This document shows positions 49,295 through 57,716 of a stretch of 64,000 nucleotides of DNA, one piece after another. The stretch's first letter is position 1. Every line of letters starts with the position of its first letter. Made by a program: the position numbers and the translations under genes. The notes under the pieces are model-generated. The model was not told where the DNA came from. It was given only the letters and a program-made list of their open reading frames with translations, and ran no database searches. The stretch lies in NCBI RefSeq assembly GCF_009857135.1, contig NZ_CP047318.1, forward strand, positions 2,604,001 to 2,668,000, in the 5' to 3' direction. This stretch comes from Streptomyces sp. HM190 (lineage in GTDB: Bacteria > Actinomycetota > Actinomycetes > Streptomycetales > Streptomycetaceae).

Positions 49295-50362
49295 GTGGCC
49301 GAACCGGGAGCCATGCTGACGATCGGCGCGTTCGCGAAGGCGTGCCGGCTGTCGCCCAAGGCACTACGGCTCTACGACGAGTTGGACCTCCTGAGCCCCG
49401 CCCGGGTCGACCCCGACACCGGCTACCGCTACTACGCCACCGGGCAGTTGGAACGGGCCCGGCTGGTGGCGTGGCTGCGCCGCCTGGGCATGCCGCTCGC
49501 CCGGATCCGTACGGTGTGCGCGCTGCCGCCCGGCCCCGCGGCCCGGGAGATCCGGGCGTACTGGGCAGGCGTCGAGGCCGACACGGCCGCCCGGCGCGAA
49601 CTGGCGGCGTTCCTCGTGGACCACCTCACCGACACCCCGGGGAAGGACACCACCGTGCTGGAACTCCGTTACGCCGCGCTCTCCGCCACCGGACGCGTGC
49701 GCGCCGCCAACCAGGACACCGCGTACGCCGGCGCCCGCCTCCTCGCGGTGGCCGACGGCTTCGGGCCCGGCGGGGCCCCCGTGAGCACGGCCGCCGTGGA
49801 GGCGCTGAAGACCCTGGAGCGCGAGCCCCTCCCGGCGGGCGACGTGCTGAACGTGCTGGAGGACGCCGTACGGAACGCCTCGGACGCCGTACGGGAGAGC
49901 GCGGCGACCGAGGACGACGGCACCACGCTGACCGCGCTGCTGTGGACCGGCTCCCGGCTCGCCCTCGTCCACATCGGCGACTCCCGCGCGTATCTCCTCC
50001 GGGGCGGTGAACTGTTCCGGATCACCCATGACCACACCGTGGTCCAGTCCCTGGTCGACGAGGGCCGGCTGACCCCCGAGGAGGCGACGGCCCATCCCCA
50101 ACCCGCTCTGTTGCTGCGGGCGTTGACCAGCCGCGCGGACACCTCCGCCCCGGATGTGCGGCTGCGGGACGCCTACCCCGGCGACCGCTACCTCCTCTGC
50201 TCCGACGGCCTGTCCACGGTCGTCGCCGACCCCGACATCCGACGGATCCTGACCTCGTCCGGAACCCCAGCGGCAGCCGTGGACGCCCTCGTCGCCGAGG
50301 CGAACGGGGCGGGCGCACCGGACAACGTCAGCTGCGTGGTGGCCGACGTGGTGGAGGGGTAG
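49295..50362 (+). CDS. MerR helix-turn-helix fused to a PP2C phosphatase
   Basis: A 355-residue fusion. Residues about 7-115 form a MerR-type DNA-binding domain (LTIGAFAKACRLSPKALRLYDEL, then GYRYY and a coiled helix). Residues about 125-355 form a PP2C serine/threonine phosphatase with metal-binding aspartates in LLAVADGFG, LLCSDGLS and GAPDNVSC and the core GDSRAYLLR. The cysteine-metal sensor tail usual in MerR is absent. The start is GTG at 49295, with AAGGGGGAG just upstream; an ATG at 49313 is possible. The fusion implies a regulator whose partner signal is a phosphorylated protein. It diverges from the DUF3152 gene. Confidence 0.8.
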   Translation: MAEPGAMLTIGAFAKACRLSPKALRLYDELDLLSPARVDPDTGYRYYATGQLERARLVAWLRRLGMPLARIRTVCALPPGPAAREIRAYWAGVEADTAARRELAAFLVDHLTDTPGKDTTVLELRYAALSATGRVRAANQDTAYAGARLLAVADGFGPGGAPVSTAAVEALKTLEREPLPAGDVLNVLEDAVRNASDAVRESAATEDDGTTLTALLWTGSRLALVHIGDSRAYLLRGGELFRITHDHTVVQSLVDEGRLTPEEATAHPQPALLLRALTSRADTSAPDVRLRDAYPGDRYLLCSDGLSTVVADPDIRRILTSSGTPAAAVDALVAEANGAGAPDNVSCVVADVVEG

Positions 50363-50621
50363 CGGACAGAGGACGACGGGGACGGCGGTTCGGGCCGGTG
50401 CCGGGCACGCCCCGGGAGGCCGCGCCCCAAGAGGCCACGGTCCTGGAATCCGCGCTCCAGTGCCGCATCAGGCACCGTTCGCCCCGTCGCGACGCCCGGC
50501 ACGCACTCCCGCCGCACCGGGCACAAGCCCGAGTACATCCCGTACGGGGACGTGCGCCCGGCACGCCGAGAGCACGCACCAAACGCCGCTCCTCGACGGG
50601 CAGACGTCACCTGCCGCGGCA

Positions 50622-51332
50622 CTAGGAGGCCGAGTCGCCCGGGTCCCAGTCGAGGAGGCGGACCTTCGCGACCGTGCGCACATGGCGGCGCATCGCGGAG
50701 GCCGCCCGCCGGGGCTCCCCGGCCGCGATGGCGTCGAGGATCGCCCGGTGCTGGGCGAGGGAACGGTCGGGGCGGCCCGGCTGGCGCAGCGACTCCGTGC
50801 GGCTCTCCGCGATCTGGTCGGCGATCGTCCGCATGAACTCGGCGAGCAGGCTGCTGTGCGCGGCGGCCGTGACCGCCGCGTGGAACAGGCGGTCGCCCTC
50901 CACGCCGTGACCGTCCCGCTCGATCTCGCCGGCCATGTGGCCGAGCGCGTCGCGCATCGCCGTGAGGTCGTCCTCCGTGCGCCGCTCGGCGGCCAGTTCG
51001 GCGAGCTTGGTCTCCAGCGCCTCACGGGCGTCGAGGACGTCGGGCAGCCGCCGCCGGCGCTCGACCATCCGCTCCACCGGCTCGACGTCGAGGCTGTCGC
51101 GCACGAGATACGTGCCGCCGCCGTGCCGCGCCTCGACCAGGCCCTGGACCTCCAGCACCACGATCGCCTGCTTCACCGAGGCCCGGCTGACCCCCAGCCG
51201 CTGGGCCAGGTCCCGCTCGGGCGGCAACCGGTCACCGGCCTTCAGCCCGCCCTCGACGACGTACTGGCGCAGCCGGTCGAGCACCTGCTCGTAGAGGCGC
51301 TGCTTGGTCATGGGGCGCAGGGCGTCGGTCAC
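50622..51332 (-). CDS. FadR-type GntR family regulator
   Basis: A 236-residue regulator. The GntR winged helix-turn-helix is at about residues 10-80 (GLKAGDRLPPERDLAQRLGVSRASVKQAIVVLEVQGLVEARHGGGTYL). A helical FCD effector domain follows (about 95-225), with metal-ligand-like His and Asp residues. FCD regulators sense carboxylates. The GTG at 51332 has GGGGG about six bases upstream; an ATG at 51311 is the alternative. It diverges from the remnant transporter and matB, and twin palindromes lie in the shared region, so malonate or a similar acid is a plausible effector. Confidence 0.85.
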   Translation of the reverse strand: MTDALRPMTKQRLYEQVLDRLRQYVVEGGLKAGDRLPPERDLAQRLGVSRASVKQAIVVLEVQGLVEARHGGGTYLVRDSLDVEPVERMVERRRRLPDVLDAREALETKLAELAAERRTEDDLTAMRDALGHMAGEIERDGHGVEGDRLFHAAVTAAAHSSLLAEFMRTIADQIAESRTESLRQPGRPDRSLAQHRAILDAIAAGEPRRAASAMRRHVRTVAKVRLLDWDPGDSAS

Positions 51333-51390
51333 GGAGTCCCCCTCTCGTTCCGGAGAGTAACACCGGCGCCACCGTGACGGCCCGGTGGCC

Positions 51391-51404
51391 AAGTGGCTGA
51401 GCCA
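51391..51404. promoter_or_regulatory. First TGGCTGAGCCA operator-like site
   Basis: AAGTGGCTGAGCCA contains the palindrome TGGCT-G-AGCCA. An identical 14-mer occurs at 51460. Both lie between the FadR-type gene and matB. Confidence 0.6.
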
Positions 51405-51459
51405 ATTCCTGCGCGACCCCTTGACGCGGCACTCCGGGACCCGCACGCTGACCATCCGG

Positions 51460-51473
51460 AAGTGGCTGAGCCA
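51460..51473. promoter_or_regulatory. Second TGGCTGAGCCA operator-like site
   Basis: This is an exact copy of the 14-mer at 51391, 69 bp downstream. Two identical palindromes spaced this way suit binding by two GntR dimers. The FadR-type regulator next door is the likely binder. Confidence 0.6.
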
Positions 51474-51545
51474 CTCGGCCACTCCCGGTGACTGAGCCGC
51501 TCGACCATCGCCCCCGACGCCCGCCCTCCCCTCCCCCGCCCGCTT

Positions 51546-51728
51546 CCCCCAGGACCCTACGACGGGAGCCCGTATGTCCCCGAGCTGATCTCGATGCTCG
51601 TCCTGGCCGCCGCACCCGACGTCGACCGGGAGCGCTTCTTCCGGCAGCTGATGATCTACGGCGGGATCGTGGTGGCGGCGGTACCGGCGGCGGCGTGACT
51701 GGTACTGGTCGTCCCGGGATTCGGGTAG
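51546..51728 (+). pseudogene. C-terminal remnant of a membrane transporter gene, upstream of matB
   Basis: This frame reads PPGPYDGSPYVPELISMLV, LAAAPDVDRERFFRQLMIYGG and IVVAAVPAAA. It then meets a TGA (51696-51698) and continues LVLVVPGFG before TAG. If the TGA were TGG the two halves would form an ordinary C-terminal helix of a secondary transporter. No start, ribosome site or N-terminal part exists upstream, where the sequence is only Pro-rich or regulatory. It looks like the tail of a deleted gene, perhaps a dicarboxylate (MatC-like) carrier between its regulator and matB. The identity of the family is inference. Confidence 0.45.
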
Positions 51729-51861
51729 GCCCCCACGGACCACCTCGCCCCACCCCCGAACCTCTGGAACCCCCCGAACCCCCGGACCTCGCACCATCGG
51801 TCCAGCCCCGCCCGCCGGGCCCCGCACCCCGCGCCCCGGCCACACCCAAGGAGTACGACGC

Positions 51862-53319
51862 GTGTCCCCCCTCTTCCCGGACCTCAGCCGCCCCGCCCCG
51901 CCCGACCGCCCCGCCCTCCGCTTCGGCGACCGCGGCCTCACCTACGCCGAGCTTGCCGCCGCGGCCGGTGCCCTCGCGCCCCGTCTGCGCGAGGCGGGCC
52001 GCGTGGCCGTGTGGGCGACGCCCACGCTGGAGACGGCGGTCGGCGTCGTCGCCGCGCTGCTCGCCGGGGTCCCCGCCGTACCGCTCAACCCGAAGTCGGG
52101 CGACAGCGAACTGGGCCACATCGTGAAGGACAGCGCCCCCACCCTGATCCTGACCGCGCCCGGCACCGAACTCCCCTCCGCCCTGGGAGACTTGGCACGC
52201 GTGGAGATCGACGCGACGCCGGGCGGCGGCGCCCCGTACACCGTCGGGGACGTCCCGGACACCGCCCCCGCGCTCATCGTGTACACCTCCGGCACCACCG
52301 GTCCGCCCAAGGGCGCGGTCATCCCCCGCCGTGCCATCGCGACCACCCTGGACGCCCTGGCGGACGCCTGGCAGTGGACCGGGGACGACGTCCTCGTCCA
52401 CGCCCTGCCCCTGTTCCATGTGCACGGCCTGATCCTCGGCGTCCTGGGCCCACTGCGCCGCGGCGGCTCGGTGCGCCACCTGGGGCGGTTCGGCACCGAG
52501 GGCGTGGCCCGGGAGCTGACCGCGGGCGCGACCATGCTGTTCGGCGTGCCGACGATGTACCACCGCGTCGCCGAGGCCCTGCCCGGCGACCCGGAGCTGG
52601 CGAAGGCCCTGGCCCGCGCGCGTCTGCTCGTCTCCGGTTCGGCCGCGCTGCCCGTGCACGACCACGAACGGATCGCGGCGGCCACCGGGCGCCGGGTGAT
52701 CGAGCGGTACGGCATGACGGAGACCCTCATGAACACCAGCGTCCGCGCCGACGGCGAACCCCGCGCCGGTACGGTCGGGGTCCCGCTGCCCGGCGTAGAG
52801 CTGCGGCTGGTGGAGGACGACGGCACCCCGCTCACCGCGGACGACGGGGAGTCGGTCGGCGAGATCCAGGTACGGGGCCCGAACCTCTTCACCGAGTACC
52901 TCAACCGCCCCGACGCGACCGCCGCCGCTTTCACCGCGGACGGCTGGTTCCGCACCGGTGACATGGCGGTCCGCGACCCCGACGGCTACGTGCGCATCGT
53001 CGGCCGCAAGGCCACCGACCTCATCAAGAGCGGCGGCTACAAGATCGGCGCGGGCGAGATCGAGAACGCGCTCCTCGAACACCCGGCGGTGCGGGAGGCG
53101 GCGGTCACCGGCGAACCCGACCCCGACCTCGGCGAACGCGTGGTCGCCTGGATCGTCCCCGCGGACCCCGGCGCCCGCCCCTCACCCGAGGAACTGGCCG
53201 CGCACGTGGCCGCGAGGCTGGCTCCCCACAAGCGGCCCCGGACCGTCCACTACCTCGGTTCCCTCCCCCGCAACGACATGGGGAAGATCATGAAGCGGGC
53301 GCTGAAGACGGATGACTGA
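51862..53319 (+). CDS. matB: Malonyl-CoA synthetase (malonate-CoA ligase)
   Basis: A 485-residue acyl-CoA synthetase of the ANL superfamily. It closely matches the S. coelicolor MatB (SCO2444) I remember: RPALRFGDRGLTYAEL near the start, YTSGTTGPPKGAVIPRRA (AMP binding), LPLFHVHGLILG, ERYGMTETLMNTSVR, DGWFRTGDMA and the lysine in NDMGKIMKRAL. The reaction is malonate + ATP + CoA to malonyl-CoA, which feeds polyketide and fatty acid synthesis. The start is GTG at 51862 with AAGGAG 8 bases upstream. It overlaps the carboxyltransferase gene by 8 bases. The transporter normally expected nearby is only a remnant. Confidence 0.95.
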   Translation: MSPLFPDLSRPAPPDRPALRFGDRGLTYAELAAAAGALAPRLREAGRVAVWATPTLETAVGVVAALLAGVPAVPLNPKSGDSELGHIVKDSAPTLILTAPGTELPSALGDLARVEIDATPGGGAPYTVGDVPDTAPALIVYTSGTTGPPKGAVIPRRAIATTLDALADAWQWTGDDVLVHALPLFHVHGLILGVLGPLRRGGSVRHLGRFGTEGVARELTAGATMLFGVPTMYHRVAEALPGDPELAKALARARLLVSGSAALPVHDHERIAAATGRRVIERYGMTETLMNTSVRADGEPRAGTVGVPLPGVELRLVEDDGTPLTADDGESVGEIQVRGPNLFTEYLNRPDATAAAFTADGWFRTGDMAVRDPDGYVRIVGRKATDLIKSGGYKIGAGEIENALLEHPAVREAAVTGEPDPDLGERVVAWIVPADPGARPSPEELAAHVAARLAPHKRPRTVHYLGSLPRNDMGKIMKRALKTDD

Positions 53320-54760
53320 CCGCCGCTTCTCGGCCCGCGAGGCCATCGCGTTCCTCACCGACGACTTCACCCGCCTCCCCGCCCCGCCGAAGCGGTACGC
53401 CGCCGACGGCCCGCTCGCCTGGGCGGGCTACGACGCGGCACGCGCCCGCGCCGCCGAGCGCACGGGCGAGGAGGAGTCGGTGGTGTGCGGCGTCGCCACG
53501 ATCGGCACGCCGGCACCTCCCCCGCGTCCCGCACCGGCCCCCGTCCCCCCGCCCCGTCCCGCCCCCACCCGCCCGGCGGGTGCGGTGCGTGCCGTCCTCA
53601 TCGCCTTCGAGTTCGGTTTCCTCGGCGGCTCCCTCGGCGAACGCACCGGTGACCGGCTGGAGTCGGCGCACCGGTACGCGCGGGAGCACCGTCTGCCGGT
53701 CGTGTCGCTGGTGGCGACCGGCGGCAGCCGGATGCAGGAGGGCATGCGGGCGCTCACCCAACTCCAGCGGGTGGCCCGCCAGACGGCCCTCACCCGTGCG
53801 GCGGGCCTCCCCCAGATCGCCGTGCTCCGCGACCCCACGACGGGCGGAGGCTGGGCCACCCTGGGCGCCGGTGCCGATGTCGTCCTCGCGCTCCCCGCCG
53901 CGCAGGTCGGCTTCGCCGGCTCCCGGGTCCGCCCGCCCGACGCCGACCCCGCCGCGTACACGGCCGAGGCACAGCGGGACGCGGGCACCGTGGACGCGAT
54001 CGTGGCCCCCGAGGACCTCCGCGCGACCCTGACCCGCTGGCTGCGCCTCCTGACCGCCCCCTCGACGGCCCCGGCCCCGCCCCCGCCGCACCTGCCCGCG
54101 CTCCCCCCGGCCCCGGCCGGGGGTGCCCCGCGGCCCCTCCCCGCCACCGGCTGGGAAGCCGTGGAACGGGCCCGCTCCCCCCACCGGCCCCGCGCCGAGG
54201 CGTACCTGGACGCCTACTTCACGCACCGCGCGGCCGTCTCCGGCGACCGTGCGGGCGGCACCGACCCCGGCATGCTGTGCGGCTTCGGTGAGCACGAGGG
54301 CCGGACGATCGCCTACGCGGCCCAGTGCGGCACGGCGACCCGCCCGGCCGGCTACCGCACCGCCGCCCGTCTGATCCGCCTGGCCGACCGGCTCGGCATC
54401 CCCGTCCTGACCCTGGTCGACACCCCCGGCGCGGCGAACGACGCCGAGGCGGAACGCCAGGGCGCGGGCGCCGCAATCGCCGACCTGTTCACGGCCGTCG
54501 CCACCGCCCGCACCCCCGTCACCACCCTCGTCGTCGGAGAGGGCGGCTCGGGCGGCGCCCTGGCCCTCGCCGCCCCCGACAACACGTGGGCCACCCCCGA
54601 CAGCTACTTCTCGGTGATCGCCCCCGAACCGGCCGCGGCGATCCTCAAACGCCCGGCGAGCCAGGTGCGGGCCACGGCCGACGAACTCCGCATCCGTCCA
54701 CAGGACTTGGTGGACCTGGGGGTGATCAGGGGCATCACGGGTCCGGCGGCCGGCCGGTGA
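53312..54760 (+). CDS. Acyl-CoA carboxylase carboxyltransferase-domain protein
   Basis: A 482-residue protein with the two crotonase-like halves of a carboxyltransferase. The N-terminal half has AVLIAFEFGFLGGSLGERTGDRL and TGGSRMQEGMRA. The C-terminal half has LADRLGIPVLTLVDTPGA and VVGEGGSGGALALA, both oxyanion-hole signatures. Pro-rich linkers (about residues 70-90 and 250-275) separate the parts. No biotin or biotin-carboxylase domain is present. It could be the carboxyltransferase of an acyl-CoA carboxylase or act in malonate decarboxylation. The 8-base overlap with matB shows coupling with malonyl-CoA metabolism. Confidence 0.82.
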   Translation: MTDRRFSAREAIAFLTDDFTRLPAPPKRYAADGPLAWAGYDAARARAAERTGEEESVVCGVATIGTPAPPPRPAPAPVPPPRPAPTRPAGAVRAVLIAFEFGFLGGSLGERTGDRLESAHRYAREHRLPVVSLVATGGSRMQEGMRALTQLQRVARQTALTRAAGLPQIAVLRDPTTGGGWATLGAGADVVLALPAAQVGFAGSRVRPPDADPAAYTAEAQRDAGTVDAIVAPEDLRATLTRWLRLLTAPSTAPAPPPPHLPALPPAPAGGAPRPLPATGWEAVERARSPHRPRAEAYLDAYFTHRAAVSGDRAGGTDPGMLCGFGEHEGRTIAYAAQCGTATRPAGYRTAARLIRLADRLGIPVLTLVDTPGAANDAEAERQGAGAAIADLFTAVATARTPVTTLVVGEGGSGGALALAAPDNTWATPDSYFSVIAPEPAAAILKRPASQVRATADELRIRPQDLVDLGVIRGITGPAAGR

Positions 54761-54783
54761 CCGGGGTGACCGGGGTGACCGGG
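54757..54783. repeat. Three tandem 9-bp repeats spanning a stop codon
   Basis: GTGACCGGG is repeated three times. The TGA stop of the carboxyltransferase gene (54758-54760) lies in the first copy, so the TGA recurs in frame every nine bases. Confidence 0.85.
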
Positions 54784-54927
54784 TGTCACAGAACCACCCG
54801 TCCAGCCGCACCCCACCCGGCCCACCCCAGCGGGCACCCGGTCTCCCGCCCGCGCACGATGCAAGGGAACCAGGGAACCGCCGCCCGGCGGCCCGCACGG
54901 CCCGTGCTCTCGGGAGGATCCGCCGCC

Positions 54928-55974
54928 ATGACGACCATGACCGCCAGTCTGGAGCAGCTGCGCCGCTGCCACTTCGCCGTCGACCTGGGTGCGGCGCGGA
55001 CCCGGGTGTACGTGAAGGGCGCGGGCCTGGTGGTGGACCAGCCGAGCGTGGCCGCCGTCAACACCAGGACGGGCGCGCTGATCGCGGTCGGCGAGTTCGC
55101 GGAGAAGATGACGGGCAGGACGCCCGACTACATCCGGGTGGCCCGGCCGGTGTCCGGCGGCACGGTGGTGGACATCGACATGGCCCAGCGGATGCTGCGC
55201 CAGCTGCTCGGCGACAAGGTCCGCCGCACCCTGCGCCGCAAGCCCGTGCTCCGGGCAGCCGCCTGCACCCCGCACGACGCGGACCCCCTCGCCCAGCGCG
55301 CCACGATCGAGACACTGGTCGGTCTGGGGGCGCGCCGGGTGGAGCTGGTGGACACGCTGATCGCGGCGGCGGTCGGCTGCGGTCTGCCCGTGGAGCAGCC
55401 CGAGGCGACCATGATCATGGTGTGCGGCGCGGCGGCCACCCAGCTCGCGGTGCTGTCGCTGGGCTCGGTGGTCAACGCCGTGCGCATCCCGGTGGGCGGC
55501 GAGGCCATCGACCACGCGATCGTGCAGCACCTGCGGCTGCGGCACGAGCTGACCCTGCCCAGCCAGTCGGTACGGCCGCTGCAACTGGCCCTGTCCGGCA
55601 ACGGCCTCACCCCGCACGGTCCCGCGTCCACGGAGATCCACGGCCTGGACGTGGCGACGGGTCTCGCCCGTTCCGTGCAGGTCGACACGGCGGCCGTGCG
55701 CGACGCCATCCAGACCCCGCTGACGGCGGTCGTCGACGGCATCGGCAAGGTCCTGCGCGACTGCCCGCCCGACCTGGTGGCCGATCTCGCCGACCGCGGG
55801 ATCATGATGGTGGGCGGCAGCGCCCTGCTGCCCGGCTTCGACCAGATGCTGCGGCACGCCACGGGCATGCCGGTGTCGATCGCGGAGAGGCCGGACGTCT
55901 GCGCGGCCCTCGGTGTCGGCGCGATGCTGGAGGGACGCCTCGAACCCATCTCCCTGGACCCGGTCGGCGACTGA
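54928..55974 (+). CDS. mbl: MreB/Mbl-like actin homologue
   Basis: A 348-residue actin-fold protein. Nucleotide-binding motifs are present: FAVDLGAARTRVYVKG (phosphate 1), MIMVCGAAATQLAVLSLG (phosphate 2) and GIMMVGGSALLPGFDQML (adenosine). It is the divergent MreB-like protein of Streptomyces that resembles SCO2451 (Mbl), which acts in spore wall or cell-wall integrity with MreB. It lacks some residues of classical MreB, such as the DLGTAN form of the first motif. The ATG at 54928 has GGGAGG about ten bases upstream. It stands alone, following matB and the carboxyltransferase in the same direction. Confidence 0.88.
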   Translation: MTTMTASLEQLRRCHFAVDLGAARTRVYVKGAGLVVDQPSVAAVNTRTGALIAVGEFAEKMTGRTPDYIRVARPVSGGTVVDIDMAQRMLRQLLGDKVRRTLRRKPVLRAAACTPHDADPLAQRATIETLVGLGARRVELVDTLIAAAVGCGLPVEQPEATMIMVCGAAATQLAVLSLGSVVNAVRIPVGGEAIDHAIVQHLRLRHELTLPSQSVRPLQLALSGNGLTPHGPASTEIHGLDVATGLARSVQVDTAAVRDAIQTPLTAVVDGIGKVLRDCPPDLVADLADRGIMMVGGSALLPGFDQMLRHATGMPVSIAERPDVCAALGVGAMLEGRLEPISLDPVGD

Positions 55975-56000
55975 TCCACCATCACTCCCCGGCCTCGTCA

Positions 56001-56011
56001 CCCCCCCCCCC
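56001..56011. repeat. Run of eleven C residues
   Basis: An uninterrupted C11 tract lies 27 bases after the mbl stop. Such runs are prone to slippage and sequencing error; no gene crosses it. Confidence 0.8.
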
Positions 56012-56199
56012 CGACCCGGTCCGGCCCGGACGACGGCAGCATCCGGAGCACGCGGGGGCGGTCGGCACCGGACCGGTCCCCGTCCGTCGCCCCCGTGAGC
56101 CCACGACGCCCCACCGAACGCCCGTACGTGTCGTTCTCGGTGAAGTCCCGCGCCGCTAGGGTGGGTCGGACGACCGCGGCCACGGAGGTGAGGCTTGGG

Positions 56200-56691
56200 A
56201 TGCCAGGGCCCGTGACCCGGATCGGCATCACCGGACACCGGCAGATCCCGGACGCCGCCCTGTCCGCCGTACGCTCCGGCATCCGCTCGGAACTGCGGAA
56301 CCACCGGCCGTCGGCCCGCGCCCTCAGCAGCCTCGCCGCCGGAGCCGACCAGGTGTTCGCGGAGATCGCGCTGGACTGCGGTGTCCCGCTGACGGCCGTG
56401 ATCCCCGGCATGGACTACGAGACCCACCTGGGCGGCGACGAGGTGCGGGCGGAGTACCGCCGGCTCCTCAAGTGCTGCGCGGAACGCGTGGAACTGCCCT
56501 ACGAACGCACGCACGACGAGGCGTACTACGCGGCGGGCCGCTACATCGTCGACCACGCGGACCGCATGGTCGCCGTCTGGGACGGCGGCCCGGCCCGCGG
56601 CCTGGGCGGCACGGCCGACATCGTCGCGTACGCGCGGCGGACGGGCGTCCCGGTGACGGTGCTGTGGAGCCCGGGAGCACGCCGGGCCTGA
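56200..56691 (+). CDS. SLOG-fold nucleotide-sensing-like protein
   Basis: A 163-residue Rossmann-type protein. It opens with TRIGITGHRQIP, continues with ALSSLAAGADQVFAEIALDCGVPLTAVIPG, then YIVDHADRMVAVWDGGPARGLGGTADIVAYARRTGVPVTVLW. GxTGHR at the start, GADQ and GGTADIV are typical of SLOG/DprA-like domains that bind nucleotides or ADP-ribose derivatives in bacterial conflict systems. The ATG at 56200 follows GGAGG by about 11 bases. A TAGGGT element at 56157 may be the -10 of its promoter. A SLATT-type membrane protein converges from the other side. Pairing of the two is a known theme, but here they are on opposite strands. Confidence 0.75.
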   Translation: MPGPVTRIGITGHRQIPDAALSAVRSGIRSELRNHRPSARALSSLAAGADQVFAEIALDCGVPLTAVIPGMDYETHLGGDEVRAEYRRLLKCCAERVELPYERTHDEAYYAAGRYIVDHADRMVAVWDGGPARGLGGTADIVAYARRTGVPVTVLWSPGARRA

Positions 56692-56769
56692 CCCGCCGGC
56701 CGGACCGCCGCACCGCGCTCCCCCGCCACCGGACCGGGTACGGACCGGCGCCCCTCAGACCTTCTCGGG

Positions 56770-56805
56770 CCCCCTCAGCCCCCTCAGCCCCCTCAGCCCC
56801 CTCAG
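56770..56805. repeat. Four tandem CCCCCTCAG repeats at the SLATT stop
   Basis: The 9-bp unit CCCCCTCAG is repeated four times. Read on the minus strand it gives TGA every nine bases in frame, so the SLATT gene stop (56802-56804) is followed by three more in-frame stops. Confidence 0.85.
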
Positions 56806-57716
56806 GACCCGAACCGCACGAGCCAGTCCGTGTGCTGGGGGGAGACCAGGCGTTCGGCCTCGGCGACCGCGTCGGCCCAGCCGTCCTCGGTGACCGTGGT
56901 GCTCATGGCGACCCGATGGGTGTCGAGGTCCTGTTCGACGAGCTTGTGGGCGTAGGTGAGGGGGCGGTGTCGGCGGACCTCCTGCCAGGCCACACCGGCC
57001 GCGGCGGCGGCACTGAGGACACCCGTCGGGTCCCAGCGGCTGCCGATCACGCCGAGGCCGCGCAGCACGGCGGTGACCAGGGCCAGCCCGGTCAGGGTGG
57101 TGGTGACGCCGGACCAGCGCACGGAGGCCTGGTGGGCCTGGCCCGCCTTGCCCCCGTACCAGGCCAGTTGCTCCAGCACCCGGTCCCTGAGGTAGATGTC
57201 GCGCCGCGCGGCGAACGGCTTGGCGCGCACGGCCCGCATCCGGGGAGTGATCTGCCCGAGCCCGAGTTCGGCGGAGCTGTCCCGCGGGTCGTCCCACCCC
57301 ACCTTGCGCAACTCGCTCAGCCGCTCCTCCAGCCGCTCCGCGAAGAGGGCCTCGGGGTTGGTGAGCCGCGCGGGGAAAGGACCGCCGTGCACCATGTACT
57401 GCCAGGCCAGCGACTTGATGACCTCGGCGGCGGCGCGGTGCGCCTGCCAGTGCACGCGGGCCCGGCGCCGGGAGGCGTGGATCCCGACGGCGATGGTCGC
57501 GGCGTACAGCACGGCCGCGACGGCGGACGGTATCCGGCTCCCCACCCGCTCCGCGAGCGAGGCGGTCGCGGTGGCGAGCAGCAGCACGAACAGCTGCGTC
57601 CGCACGATCCGGAACGACTCCCCCTGATGGACCAGCGCGAGCCGATCGCACACGTGGAACAACGGGGGCAGATCGCGATCACTCACTGTGGTGCTCGGGC
57701 CGGGCGTGGCAGCCAT
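56802..57716 (-). CDS. SLATT/DUF4231-type membrane protein
   Basis: A 304-residue protein with two pairs of membrane helices. The first pair lies at about residues 40-85 (RTQLFVLLLATATASLAER, AVAAVLYAATIAVGIHA) and the second at about 200-245 (VTTTLTGLALVTAVLRGLG, VLSAAAAAGVAWQEV). Each is followed by a cytoplasmic helix with HRAAAEVIKSLAWQYMVHG or RDRVLEQLAWYGGKAGQAH. This is the SMODS/SLOG-associated 2TM effector layout. Such proteins are proposed pore formers triggered by nucleotide sensors. The ATG at 57716 has a GAGG site seven bases upstream. It converges on the SLOG-type gene and diverges from fxsA. Confidence 0.72.
   Translation of the reverse strand: MAATPGPSTTVSDRDLPPLFHVCDRLALVHQGESFRIVRTQLFVLLLATATASLAERVGSRIPSAVAAVLYAATIAVGIHASRRRARVHWQAHRAAAEVIKSLAWQYMVHGGPFPARLTNPEALFAERLEERLSELRKVGWDDPRDSSAELGLGQITPRMRAVRAKPFAARRDIYLRDRVLEQLAWYGGKAGQAHQASVRWSGVTTTLTGLALVTAVLRGLGVIGSRWDPTGVLSAAAAAGVAWQEVRRHRPLTYAHKLVEQDLDTHRVAMSTTVTEDGWADAVAEAERLVSPQHTDWLVRFGS

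Noticed and set aside
56770..56805. Short tandem repeats resembling a small CRISPR-like array
   Set aside because: The unit is 9 bp with no spacers, so it is a simple tandem repeat.
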